Origin: an uncultured Anaerotruncus sp. | GTDB lineage: Bacteria > Bacillota > Clostridia > Oscillospirales > Ruminococcaceae | Assembly: GCF_902490045.1 (NCBI RefSeq) | Contig: NZ_CABUCJ010000045.1 | Span: 1-18,519, forward strand | Direction of reading: 5' to 3' | DNA length: 18,519 bases | In this document: in pieces, positions 7,789-13,863 of the stretch | How the letters are laid out: each line of letters starts with the position of its first letter | How positions within the stretch are numbered: position 1 is the stretch's first letter | Notes under the pieces: model-generated | The model's input: only the letters and a program-made list of their open reading frames with translations | What the model was told of the DNA's origin: nothing | Databases searched by the model: none | Position numbers and translations under genes: made by a program

Positions 7789-8334
7789 TCAGTAGTTTTC
7801 CGCCTTGACCTGGAACCACGCCTGCGGCTTTTCGCAGACGGGGCATTTGGGCGGGGGCGTGGCGCCCTCGTAGACGTGCCCGCAGTTGAGGCAGATCCAG
7901 GTGACGCTCTGCGGCTTCTGGAACACCGTGTTGCCGTCCACGTTGCCCTTGAGGTGCCGGAACCGCTGCATGTGCTCCTCTTCGATCTTCGCCACCAGCT
8001 CGAACAGCGTCGCGATCCGGTCGAAGCCCTCCTCGCGCGCCTCCTTCGCGAAGGTCGGGTACATCGTCTCGTACTCGTACTGCTCGCCCTCCGCCGCCGC
8101 CTGTAAATTGTCGGTCGTCGGCTGCATGCCGTTGTGCAGGAGCTTGAACCAGATCTCCGCGTGCTCCTTCTCATTGTTCGCCGTCTCGAGGAAGAGGTCC
8201 CCGATCTGCTGGAACCCGTCCTCCTTCGCCTTCGCTCCAAAGAAGGTGTATTTGTTGCGCGCCTGGCTTTCGCCCGCGAAGGCCGCCAGCAGGTTGGCCT
8301 CGGTTTTGGAACCCTTTAAAATTTTCTGCTGCAT
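7789..8334 (-). CDS. rbr: Rubrerythrin (non-haem di-iron peroxidase)
   Basis: A 181-aa two-domain rubrerythrin. The four-helix ferritin-like domain carries the di-iron ligands: E22 in AGESQARNKY, ETANNEKEH (residues 50-58), a glutamate near 98 in the AKEAREEGF segment, and KIEEEH (116-121). A C-terminal rubredoxin domain has C148-x2-C151 and C164-x2-C167. It reduces hydrogen peroxide in anaerobes, taking electrons via rubredoxin/NADH systems in the cytoplasm. The start is ATG at 8334, because AGGAG lies eight bases upstream; an in-frame TTG at 8340 would be too close. It is probably transcribed alone, with a terminator after it and a palindrome (8355-8372) in front. Confidence 0.96.
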   Translation of the reverse strand: MQQKILKGSKTEANLLAAFAGESQARNKYTFFGAKAKEDGFQQIGDLFLETANNEKEHAEIWFKLLHNGMQPTTDNLQAAAEGEQYEYETMYPTFAKEAREEGFDRIATLFELVAKIEEEHMQRFRHLKGNVDGNTVFQKPQSVTWICLNCGHVYEGATPPPKCPVCEKPQAWFQVKAENY

Positions 8335-8354
8335 GGTCAAATCTCCTTTGCCAA

Positions 8355-8372
8355 AATTCTATCCATAGAATT
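8355..8372. promoter_or_regulatory. Candidate operator upstream of rubrerythrin
   Basis: An 18-bp perfect inverted repeat, AATTCTAT-CC-ATAGAATT, lies about 20 bp before the rubrerythrin start and overlaps a -10-like TAGAAT on the minus strand. Rubrerythrin genes in Clostridia are often repressed by the peroxide sensor PerR, but this site does not closely match the usual PerR/Fur box. The regulator is therefore unknown. Confidence 0.45.
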
Positions 8373-8377
8373 CCCAT

Positions 8378-8633
8378 GCAAAATCCGTTTCATACGGGAG
8401 ATGCGAAAAATTCAGCGAAAGAGCCTTCTTTCTTTTCGATTGCAAAAGAAAGCCGCAAAGAAAATGCTCCCGAAACGGGGCCCGGGTCCGGACCCCCGCC
8501 CACGCAAAGGCCCGGCGTCCCTTCCGGAACGCCGGGCCTTTGCTCACCCGCGGCTTTTTGAAAAAAGCCGGCAAAAATATTCCTTTTTCCCTCACGGGAC
8601 GCGGACATGGCGATGACGCGCGTCCCGCCTGAA
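8378..8633 (-). other. Hairpin-dense intergenic region after mrp
   Basis: No gene is seen in these 256 bases. In minus-strand order there are five inverted repeats: 8595-8627 (9-bp arms, 15-base loop); 8551-8570 (9-bp arms rich in A/T); 8504-8543 (15-bp perfect arms, ten-base loop); an exact 12-bp palindrome at 8484-8495; and 8428-8452 (9-bp arms ctttctttt/aaaagaaag). None has a clean T-run, so classical termination is uncertain, although the 8504-8543 stem is very strong. The order of a G/C palindrome then a TTTCTTT stem recalls the repeats at 15951-16076 and 16866-17015. Confidence 0.5.
8504..8543 (-). terminator. Strong stem-loop, likely transcription end for mrp
   Basis: Perfect 15-bp arms (8504-8518 and 8529-8543) surround a ten-base loop, 90 bp after the mrp stop. 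The stem base is GCAAAGG/CCTTTGC and no T-run follows, so it may act as an RNA-end protector rather than a true intrinsic terminator. Confidence 0.5.
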
Positions 8634-9473
8634 TCAAACGTTTTTCCCGAGCGCCTCCACCGCGTCGGCGGCGGGATCCATCCAGTCGCCCTCGAAGAGC
8701 TCGACGACGCCCTTGTCGCAGACGGACGCCAGCCCGGGGTTGAGCGGCAGCTTGGCGAGCACGGGCAGCCCGTAGCGGGCCGCGATCCCGTCGACATGGC
8801 TTTCGCCGAAGATGTCGATCCGCCTGCCGCAGTCGGGACACTCGACATAGCTCATGTTCTCGACGATGCCCAGGATGGGGATGTTCATGAGCCGGGCCAT
8901 CTTGACCGCTTTTTCGACGACCATTTCGACCAGCTCCTGCGGGGAGGCCACCACGACGATCCCGTCGAGCGGAATCGACTGGAAGACGGTCAGCGGCACG
9001 TCGCCCGTTCCGGGCGGCATGTCGACGAAGAGAAAGTCGACGTCGTTCCAGATCACGTCGGTCCAGAACTGCTTGACCACCCCCGCGATCACCGGGCCCC
9101 GCCACACGACCGGGTCGCTCTCGTTCTCGAGCAGCAGGTTGATCGAGATCACGTCGATGCCCGTCTTGGTGCGCACCGGCAGGATCGCCTCGCCCATGCC
9201 CGACGCCTTTTCATGCAGGCCGAACGCCTTGGGGATCGACGGGCCGGTCACGTCGGCGTCCATGACGCCGGTGTGGTAGCCGCGCCGGTTGAGCAGCACC
9301 GCAAGCATCGAGGTGACAAGGGATTTCCCCACGCCGCCCTTGCCGCTGACCACGCCCACCACCTTGCGGACGCTGCTCAGCTCGTGGGGCTTCTCGAGGA
9401 AATCCTCCGGCTTCATCTGCCGTTCGGCGCAGTTTTCGCCGCACGACTCACAGTTGTGTGTACATTCGCTCAT
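8634..9473 (-). CDS. mrp: Mrp/NBP35-family P-loop ATPase, Fe-S cluster carrier
   Basis: A 279-aa cytosolic ATPase that by family knowledge carries and delivers Fe-S clusters to apo-proteins. An N-terminal cysteine cluster (C4, C8, C11, C15) is followed by the deviant Walker A SGKGGVGKS (43-51), MDADVTGPSIP (71-81), and the Walker B region DMPPGTGDVPL (151-161). The cluster-bridging pair C212-x2-C215 sits in VECPDCG. The N-terminal cysteine motif puts it close to the NBP35 and Clostridia Mrp type. AGGAG lies ten bases before the ATG, and a near-consensus promoter sits 40-70 bp upstream (9514-9542), so it is probably monocistronic. Annotations such as ApbC or MinD-like describe the same family. 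Confidence 0.93.
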   Translation of the reverse strand: MSECTHNCESCGENCAERQMKPEDFLEKPHELSSVRKVVGVVSGKGGVGKSLVTSMLAVLLNRRGYHTGVMDADVTGPSIPKAFGLHEKASGMGEAILPVRTKTGIDVISINLLLENESDPVVWRGPVIAGVVKQFWTDVIWNDVDFLFVDMPPGTGDVPLTVFQSIPLDGIVVVASPQELVEMVVEKAVKMARLMNIPILGIVENMSYVECPDCGRRIDIFGESHVDGIAARYGLPVLAKLPLNPGLASVCDKGVVELFEGDWMDPAADAVEALGKNV

Positions 9474-9513
9474 GCAATCAGAACTCCTTTACAGGGTTAA
9501 TATCATAGCTAAC

Positions 9514-9542
9514 AGTATATTGCGGGCGGGCGGGTTTGTCAA
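9514..9542 (-). promoter_or_regulatory. Vegetative promoter of mrp
   Basis: On the minus strand TTGACA (9537-9542) and TATACT (9514-9519) are separated by exactly 17 bp. This is a near-perfect housekeeping sigma promoter, giving a leader of about 35 bases before the mrp ATG. Confidence 0.85.
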
Positions 9543-9623
9543 CGTCCTCCACCAAATCGGTAGAATTAAAAAATCCGCGAAAATGTGCTATAATAAACAG
9601 TAAAGCGGGCAAACCCGGCCGGG

Positions 9624-10454
9624 TCATATGTGCAGCGCCCTTTGGGGGCACTCCTCCACGCACCGGAGGCACAGGATGCATTCCGTGCCGTTTGCCCGCC
9701 CGCGGGAATTGTCCACCATGTCCACCTCCATCGGGCAGACCTTCCCGCATCTGCCGCAGGAGACGCACCGGCTGGTATCATTCTTGACCCGCAGCAGGGA
9801 AAAATAACTCGCGGGCTTCAAAAAAACCGTAACCGGGCAGACATATTTGCAGAACGCCCGGTTGTCCCGGCAGCCAAACGCCAGCGCGACGCCCGCCGCG
9901 TAGTAGAGGAGATTGCCGGCGAGAAAGCTCCAAAACAGAATCCTGTCCATGCCGGCGGCGCCCAGCAGAAAGAGGCTTCCCACAAAGGCGAGGGAGGCGG
10001 CGAACACGAGGTACCGGACAAAGCCGAGCTTTTTGCGGGGACCCCGGGGGACCCGGAAGGGCAGAAGGTCCAGGACCATCGCCGTCCAGCAGGCGTACCC
10101 GCACCAGCCCCGCCCGAACAGGAGCGGCCCGAAGATTTTCGCGACCGCGTAGTGGATGACCGCCGCCTCGAACACGCCGGAAAAAAGGCCGTACCAAAAC
10201 CCCTCGATCTGCATGTTTTCCCCCCGGATGACGCCGAGGTAAAGCAGCATGTAGAGGCCCACGGCGAACTGGACCAGGCGGCGGGCGTGTTTGTAACGCC
10301 GGCCGTAGAAAAACACGCCGAGCGCGAGGCAGGTGCCTATGTAGCTGAAATTGAGCAGGTAGAACCGGTTTGAGAGCGTGAGCCAGAGGGCCACCGCGAC
10401 CGCCTCGAACAGCAGCCATAGCAGCACGGGAATCCATATTTTTTTCACGGTCAT
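9624..10454 (-). CDS. Membrane-bound 4Fe-4S ferredoxin-type protein (NapH/CcoG-like)
   Basis: A 276-aa protein with about five to six hydrophobic segments (near residues 7-28, 33-50, 60-77, 88-110, 148-168, 175-193). Cysteine pairs follow in GRGWCGYAC (C118, C122) and FCKYVC (C202, C206). A C-terminal bacterial ferredoxin domain has two sets: C230-x2-C233-x2-C236-x3-C240-P and C259-x2-C262-x2-C265-x3-C269-P. This layout is typical of NapH/NosR/RdxA-type quinol- or ferredoxin-linked electron-transfer membrane proteins. No nap, nos or cco partner gene is nearby, so the redox partner is unknown. GGAG lies only two bases before the ATG; an in-frame GTG at 10448 would have ideal spacing and may be the true start. 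Confidence 0.88.
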   Translation of the reverse strand: MTVKKIWIPVLLWLLFEAVAVALWLTLSNRFYLLNFSYIGTCLALGVFFYGRRYKHARRLVQFAVGLYMLLYLGVIRGENMQIEGFWYGLFSGVFEAAVIHYAVAKIFGPLLFGRGWCGYACWTAMVLDLLPFRVPRGPRKKLGFVRYLVFAASLAFVGSLFLLGAAGMDRILFWSFLAGNLLYYAAGVALAFGCRDNRAFCKYVCPVTVFLKPASYFSLLRVKNDTSRCVSCGRCGKVCPMEVDMVDNSRGRANGTECILCLRCVEECPQRALHI

Positions 10455-10557
10455 TTCTCCGTTCCAGCAAACTGTTTTCTATGCCGTCCGTTTCAGTTTA
10501 CCGCAAAGCCGCGGGGATTTCCAGCATTAAATTGAACCAGCGCCGGGAGGGAATTTT

Positions 10558-11787
10558 ATGGACCGGGTGATTTTACACTGCGACTGCAACGCCTTTTACG
10601 CCTCGGTGGAGACGCTCCTGCGCCCCGAGCTGGAAAAGGTTCCGATGGCGGTGTGCGGCGATCCGGAGAGCCGCCACGGCATCATCCTGGCCAAAAACGA
10701 GCGTGCCAAAAAGTTCGGCGTTGCCACCGCCGAGACGATCTGGCAGGCAAAGCGGAAATGTCCCGGCCTCGTCCTCGTCCCGCCCCACCGGGGGGAATAC
10801 GTCAGGTATTCCCGGCTGGTCAACGAGATCTACCAGCGGTACACCGACCAGGTCGAGCCGTTCGGCATCGACGAGTCGTGGCTCGACGTGACGGGCAGCC
10901 AAAACCTCTTCGGGACCGGTCCGGAGATCGCCGACGAAATCCGCCGGACGGTCCGGGAGGAGCTGGGGCTCACCGTGTCGGTGGGGGTCAGCTTCAACAA
11001 GGTGTTCGCCAAGCTCGGCAGCGACTACAAAAAGCCCGACGCCACCACCGTCATCTCCCGCGAAAACTTCCGCCGGATCGTCTGGCCGCTGCCGGTGGGC
11101 GCGCTGCTCTACGTGGGGAAGGCCGCGCAGGAAACGCTCGCGCAGCTCCAGGTGCGCACCGTCGGCCAGCTCGCCGCCTCCGACCGCGCGCTCGTCGCAA
11201 AGCGGCTGGGCAAGATGGGCGAGATGATCCACGACTACGCCAACGGGCTCGACGAAAGCCCCGTGCGCGCGGCGGACGACACGCGGGAGATCAAATCGGT
11301 CGGCAACGGCATGACCTACCGCCGCAACCTCGTGGGGCTGGAGGACATCCGCCTCGCGGTCCTGACCCTCAGCGATTCGGTGTCCGCCCGGATGCGGCGG
11401 CACGGGGTCAAATGCCGGACGGTGCAGGTGCTCATCCGCGACCCCGGCTTCAAATCGATCTCCCGCCAGCGCGCGCTGCCCGCCCCGACCCATCTGGGCA
11501 GGGAGATCGCCGAGGCGGCGCTCGCGATCATCCGCGACGCGTGGGACCTGCGCGCGCCCATCCGCATGATCACGATCACCGGCGCGAACCTCACCGACGC
11601 CGGCGGCGCGGGGGAGCAGCTCTCCCTCTTCGCGCCGCCCGACGACAAAAGCCGGGAGAAGCGAGAGCGCCTCGAGGCCGCGATGGACGGCATCCGCGAG
11701 AAGTTCGGGCAGGACGCGATCGGCCCCGCCGGGGTGCTCGGCAACGACATCGGCATCGGCGGGGCGGGCTGGAACAAGGACGAGTGA
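10558..11787 (+). CDS. dinB: DNA polymerase IV, Y-family translesion polymerase
   Basis: A 409-aa Y-family polymerase that copies past damaged bases. The first metal-binding motif is HCDCNAFYASVE (D9, steric-gate Y14). The catalytic acids D105/E106 are in FGIDESWLDVTG, followed by SVGVSFNKVFAKLGSDYKKPD (finger/palm), a helix-hairpin-helix thumb region with LYVGKAAQETLAQLQVRTVGQLA, and a little-finger domain. A beta-clamp-binding motif QLSLF is at residues 354-358, after which about 50 extra residues follow. GGGAGG lies seven bases before the ATG. It is divergent from the 4Fe-4S gene, with about 100 bp between. No clear LexA/SOS box was seen in that gap. Confidence 0.95.
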   Translation: MDRVILHCDCNAFYASVETLLRPELEKVPMAVCGDPESRHGIILAKNERAKKFGVATAETIWQAKRKCPGLVLVPPHRGEYVRYSRLVNEIYQRYTDQVEPFGIDESWLDVTGSQNLFGTGPEIADEIRRTVREELGLTVSVGVSFNKVFAKLGSDYKKPDATTVISRENFRRIVWPLPVGALLYVGKAAQETLAQLQVRTVGQLAASDRALVAKRLGKMGEMIHDYANGLDESPVRAADDTREIKSVGNGMTYRRNLVGLEDIRLAVLTLSDSVSARMRRHGVKCRTVQVLIRDPGFKSISRQRALPAPTHLGREIAEAALAIIRDAWDLRAPIRMITITGANLTDAGGAGEQLSLFAPPDDKSREKRERLEAAMDGIREKFGQDAIGPAGVLGNDIGIGGAGWNKDE

Positions 11788-11797
11788 AGCCCCCTTT

Positions 11798-11818
11798 CCG
11801 TAAGAATGCCGTAAGAAT
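11798..11818 (+). promoter_or_regulatory. Tandem CCGTAAGAAT repeat with 11-bp period
   Basis: CCGTAAGAAT occurs at 11798-11807 and again at 11809-11818, one base apart, so the period is 11 bp. It lies 10 bp after the dinB stop and about 50 bp upstream of the -10 of the WG-lipoprotein gene. Direct repeats one helical turn apart are the classical layout of OmpR-type response-regulator sites; a regulatory role is inference. Confidence 0.45.
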
Positions 11819-11865
11819 CTTTTGCGGCTTCGTTCACAATTCCGCCATGTTTTGTGGACGCGCGG

Positions 11866-11874
11866 TGCTATAAT
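11866..11874 (+). promoter_or_regulatory. Extended -10 promoter of the WG-repeat lipoprotein gene
   Basis: TGCTATAAT is an extended -10 (TGn plus the consensus TATAAT). No good -35 is seen at 16-18 bp, which extended -10 promoters tolerate. It predicts a leader of about 100 bases before the ATG at 11980. Confidence 0.6.
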
Positions 11875-11979
11875 GAAATTGGGAAATCGCGGGAGCGGGC
11901 AGGAAAACGCCCGGTTTTGCGCACTGTTTCCGTGAAACCCGCACAGACGGCAAATTCGCCCTAGAAAGGGGACTGTCAT

Positions 11980-13623
11980 ATGAAAAAGACCGCATTGCTG
12001 CTGGCGCTGCTGCTGGCCCTGTCCGGCTGCCAGCCCGCCGCGCCCGTCGAGGCGCAGAACAGCGGGGGAACGCCCTCCGCCGGAGAGACTTCCTCCCCGG
12101 CGTCAAGCCCGGAGGAGAACCCGCAGGAGGACCCCGCCCCGCAGGCGGACGCCTCCCATGTCGACGCGCCTGAACCGGACGAGCCCCCCCAGACGACGGT
12201 CGGCGCGATTGAGCTGCCCGCCGAACCGGCCTCCTCCGACGCGGGCTATTCGGTCGACCTGCTCACCCCCGCGCAGTACGATCTCTATTATCCGTTCAAC
12301 CGGGGCGGCTACCGGCAGTTCCAGACCGCCGACTTTTTCGCGCTGGGGCAGGGCGGCAAATACGCCGTCGCCAATCTGAACGGCAGGCTGCTGACCGTCG
12401 TGGAATACGACCTCGGCGTCGAGGGCTGGAATTCGGTCGACGGCATGGTGCCTCTGGGGAAGGACGGCAGGATGGGCGCGATCGACGCGGCCGACGGCGC
12501 CGTGCTCGTACCGTTTGAATACGACAGCGTCTGGTGCGTGGGCGGCAGCGACGGCAGCGGCCTCTACCAGGTGCAGAAGGGCGACGCCATCGAGATTGTC
12601 GACCGCGGCGGCACCGTCCGCTTCACGATGGAGCGCGGGGACGACTTCGCGGCGCTCAAAAAACGGTTCGTGCTCTATAAGGACGGCATGCTGCGCTTCT
12701 ACAACCAGCAGTATTCCCCCATCGCCAACTTCGCCTGCGGCGGCATGGAGGTCGTCTCCAGCCCCCGCACCAACGAGGGGGGCCGCGACCTGATCGCCTT
12801 CGATTATGAGGGCGCGTGGGGCCTCGCGGACAGCGACGGCAAGTTCCTGACCGACCCGGTCTACGACGAGATCGGCTATTTTGTAGGCTCCTACGCGGTG
12901 GTCACCCAGAACGGCAAACGCGGCGTCATCAACGACCGCGGCAAGGTGGTCGTCAAGCCCGAGTGGGACGACATCACCCTCTACAGGAACAGCGCGAGCG
13001 TCTGCAAGGACAACCGCTGGGGCGTCATCACCGACATCGACAGCGGCGAGCCCGCCGTCAAGCCCTCCTACGACTATATCATGGGCTTCGGGGATTACGG
13101 CTACGCCTGCTTCGAGCGGGGCGGCAAGTTCGGCATCATGGACAAGGAGGGCAACGAGATCGTCCCCGCGCGGTACGACGGCACCCTCTCGACCTCCCGC
13201 TCGCTCGACAAGGGCTACTATATCCTCGAAAGCGGCGACGGCCCCTTCAACAGCGGCATCGTCGACGGCCGGGGCCGCGTCATCATCCCGACCGACCACT
13301 ACGTCCAGCCGGGTACGGACGGGGAAAAGCTCAACCTCGTCATGACCCCCTCGGGCAAGTGGGGCTTTGCCAACGACCGCGGCCAGTTCGTCATCGACGC
13401 GCAGTTTGAAAACGCCTCCCCCTTCATCAGCGGCAAAAACGTCGCCTTTGTCCAGAAGGACGGCAAAATCTGCCTGGTCAACCGCAAGGGCGAGCTGGTG
13501 CTCAAAACCGTCTTCAGCGACCTCATCGGCTATAACCCCGATACGATGGTCTGCGCCATGGAGTATACCGCCGCGGACGGCACCGTCAAGGGCTGCCTCG
13601 TCAAGGTGAACCTCCCCGCCTAG
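11980..13623 (+). CDS. WG-repeat-containing lipoprotein
   Basis: A 547-aa predicted surface lipoprotein. The signal peptide MKKTALLLALLLALSG ends at Cys17 (lipobox LSGC). A low-complexity Ser/Pro/Glu/Ala region (about 18-85) precedes repeated WG units, in which a WG/FG-type start, an acidic-Gly turn and a V.P.YD strand recur. Examples are AWGLADSDGKFLTDPVYDEI (Trp280), NRWGVI (Trp347), GKFGIMDKEGNEIVPARYD and GKWGFANDRGQFVIDAQFE (Trp461). The family forms beta-propeller-like or solenoid surface domains of unknown function, common in Firmicutes and Bacteroidetes. AGGGG lies before the ATG. An extended -10 about 105 bp upstream suggests its own promoter after dinB. No ligand can be named. Confidence 0.88.
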   Translation: MKKTALLLALLLALSGCQPAAPVEAQNSGGTPSAGETSSPASSPEENPQEDPAPQADASHVDAPEPDEPPQTTVGAIELPAEPASSDAGYSVDLLTPAQYDLYYPFNRGGYRQFQTADFFALGQGGKYAVANLNGRLLTVVEYDLGVEGWNSVDGMVPLGKDGRMGAIDAADGAVLVPFEYDSVWCVGGSDGSGLYQVQKGDAIEIVDRGGTVRFTMERGDDFAALKKRFVLYKDGMLRFYNQQYSPIANFACGGMEVVSSPRTNEGGRDLIAFDYEGAWGLADSDGKFLTDPVYDEIGYFVGSYAVVTQNGKRGVINDRGKVVVKPEWDDITLYRNSASVCKDNRWGVITDIDSGEPAVKPSYDYIMGFGDYGYACFERGGKFGIMDKEGNEIVPARYDGTLSTSRSLDKGYYILESGDGPFNSGIVDGRGRVIIPTDHYVQPGTDGEKLNLVMTPSGKWGFANDRGQFVIDAQFENASPFISGKNVAFVQKDGKICLVNRKGELVLKTVFSDLIGYNPDTMVCAMEYTAADGTVKGCLVKVNLPA

Positions 13624-13645
13624 GGGAACTTTTGAAAAAGTTCCC
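13623..13645 (+). other. Hairpin starting at the WG-lipoprotein stop codon
   Basis: An 11-bp perfect stem, AGGGGAACTTT paired with AAAGTTCCCCT, begins at about the stop codon and is followed by GGGAACCCCTC without a T-run. Stem and tail resemble the last hairpin of the repeat at 16041-16076 (CCCTTGAGAATCCCC). It may be a stop-proximal member of the same element family. Confidence 0.5.
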
Positions 13646-13737
13646 CTGGGAACCCCTCAAAACCTTTGGTTCAGGCCGACCGCCGGCCGCATTCGCAGGC
13701 GCGTCCCGTGCGGCGAAGCCCACCTCCGCATGAAGCG

Positions 13738-13776
13738 AAAAGGAACGGGACGCCCGCCGGGCGTCCCGTTCCTTTT
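13738..13776 (+). terminator. Strong bidirectional terminator after the WG-lipoprotein gene
   Basis: Nineteen-bp perfect arms (13738-13756 and 13758-13776) with A4 at one end and T4 at the other. It ends transcription from the lipoprotein gene about 115 bp after its stop and isolates it from fbp. Confidence 0.9.
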
Positions 13777-13788
13777 CCAAATAATGCA

Positions 13789-13817
13789 TTGAACCCACGA
13801 AGGATTTATGGGATAAT
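13789..13817 (+). promoter_or_regulatory. Promoter of fbp
   Basis: TTGAAC (13789-13794) and GATAAT (13812-13817) are separated by 17 bp. Transcription would start near 13824, about 40 bases before the fbp ATG. The -10 lies inside the left arm of the palindrome at 13810-13840. Confidence 0.65.
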
Positions 13818-13840
13818 AACCGCAGAGCGGTTATTATCCC
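13810..13840. promoter_or_regulatory. 31-bp perfect palindrome over the fbp -10/start site (candidate operator)
   Basis: Fourteen-bp perfect arms (GGGATAATAACCGC and its complement) flank AGA. The predicted start site (about 13824) falls at the centre, so the transcript would carry only one arm and could not fold it. A protein-binding operator is therefore more likely than an RNA hairpin. There is no T-run, which argues against a terminator. Confidence 0.6.
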
Positions 13841-13863
13841 GGATGATGGAAAGGGGCGTGCTT

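Noticed and set aside
7518..7808. 96-codon frame on the plus strand between pstS and rubrerythrin
   Set aside because: It has no ribosome binding site, runs through the terminator palindrome at 7745-7780 and overlaps the end of rubrerythrin; no family resemblance.
9601..9623. Terminator of the 4Fe-4S gene
   Set aside because: Only a short loopless palindrome (ACCCGGCCGGGT) and a weak CGGG/CCCG stem lie after the stop; too weak to call.
10573..11979. 468-codon open frame on the minus strand opposite dinB
   Set aside because: dinB on the plus strand has all Y-family motifs. The antisense frame is Arg/Val/Asp/His-rich with no recognisable domain.
12103..13299. 398-codon open frame on the minus strand opposite the WG-lipoprotein gene
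   Set aside because: The plus-strand protein has a signal peptide and repeats; the antisense frame is a by-product of high GC.
13666..13863. N-terminal extension of fbp
   Set aside because: It covers a perfect terminator, the fbp promoter and the palindrome; a good ribosome site precedes the ATG at 13864.
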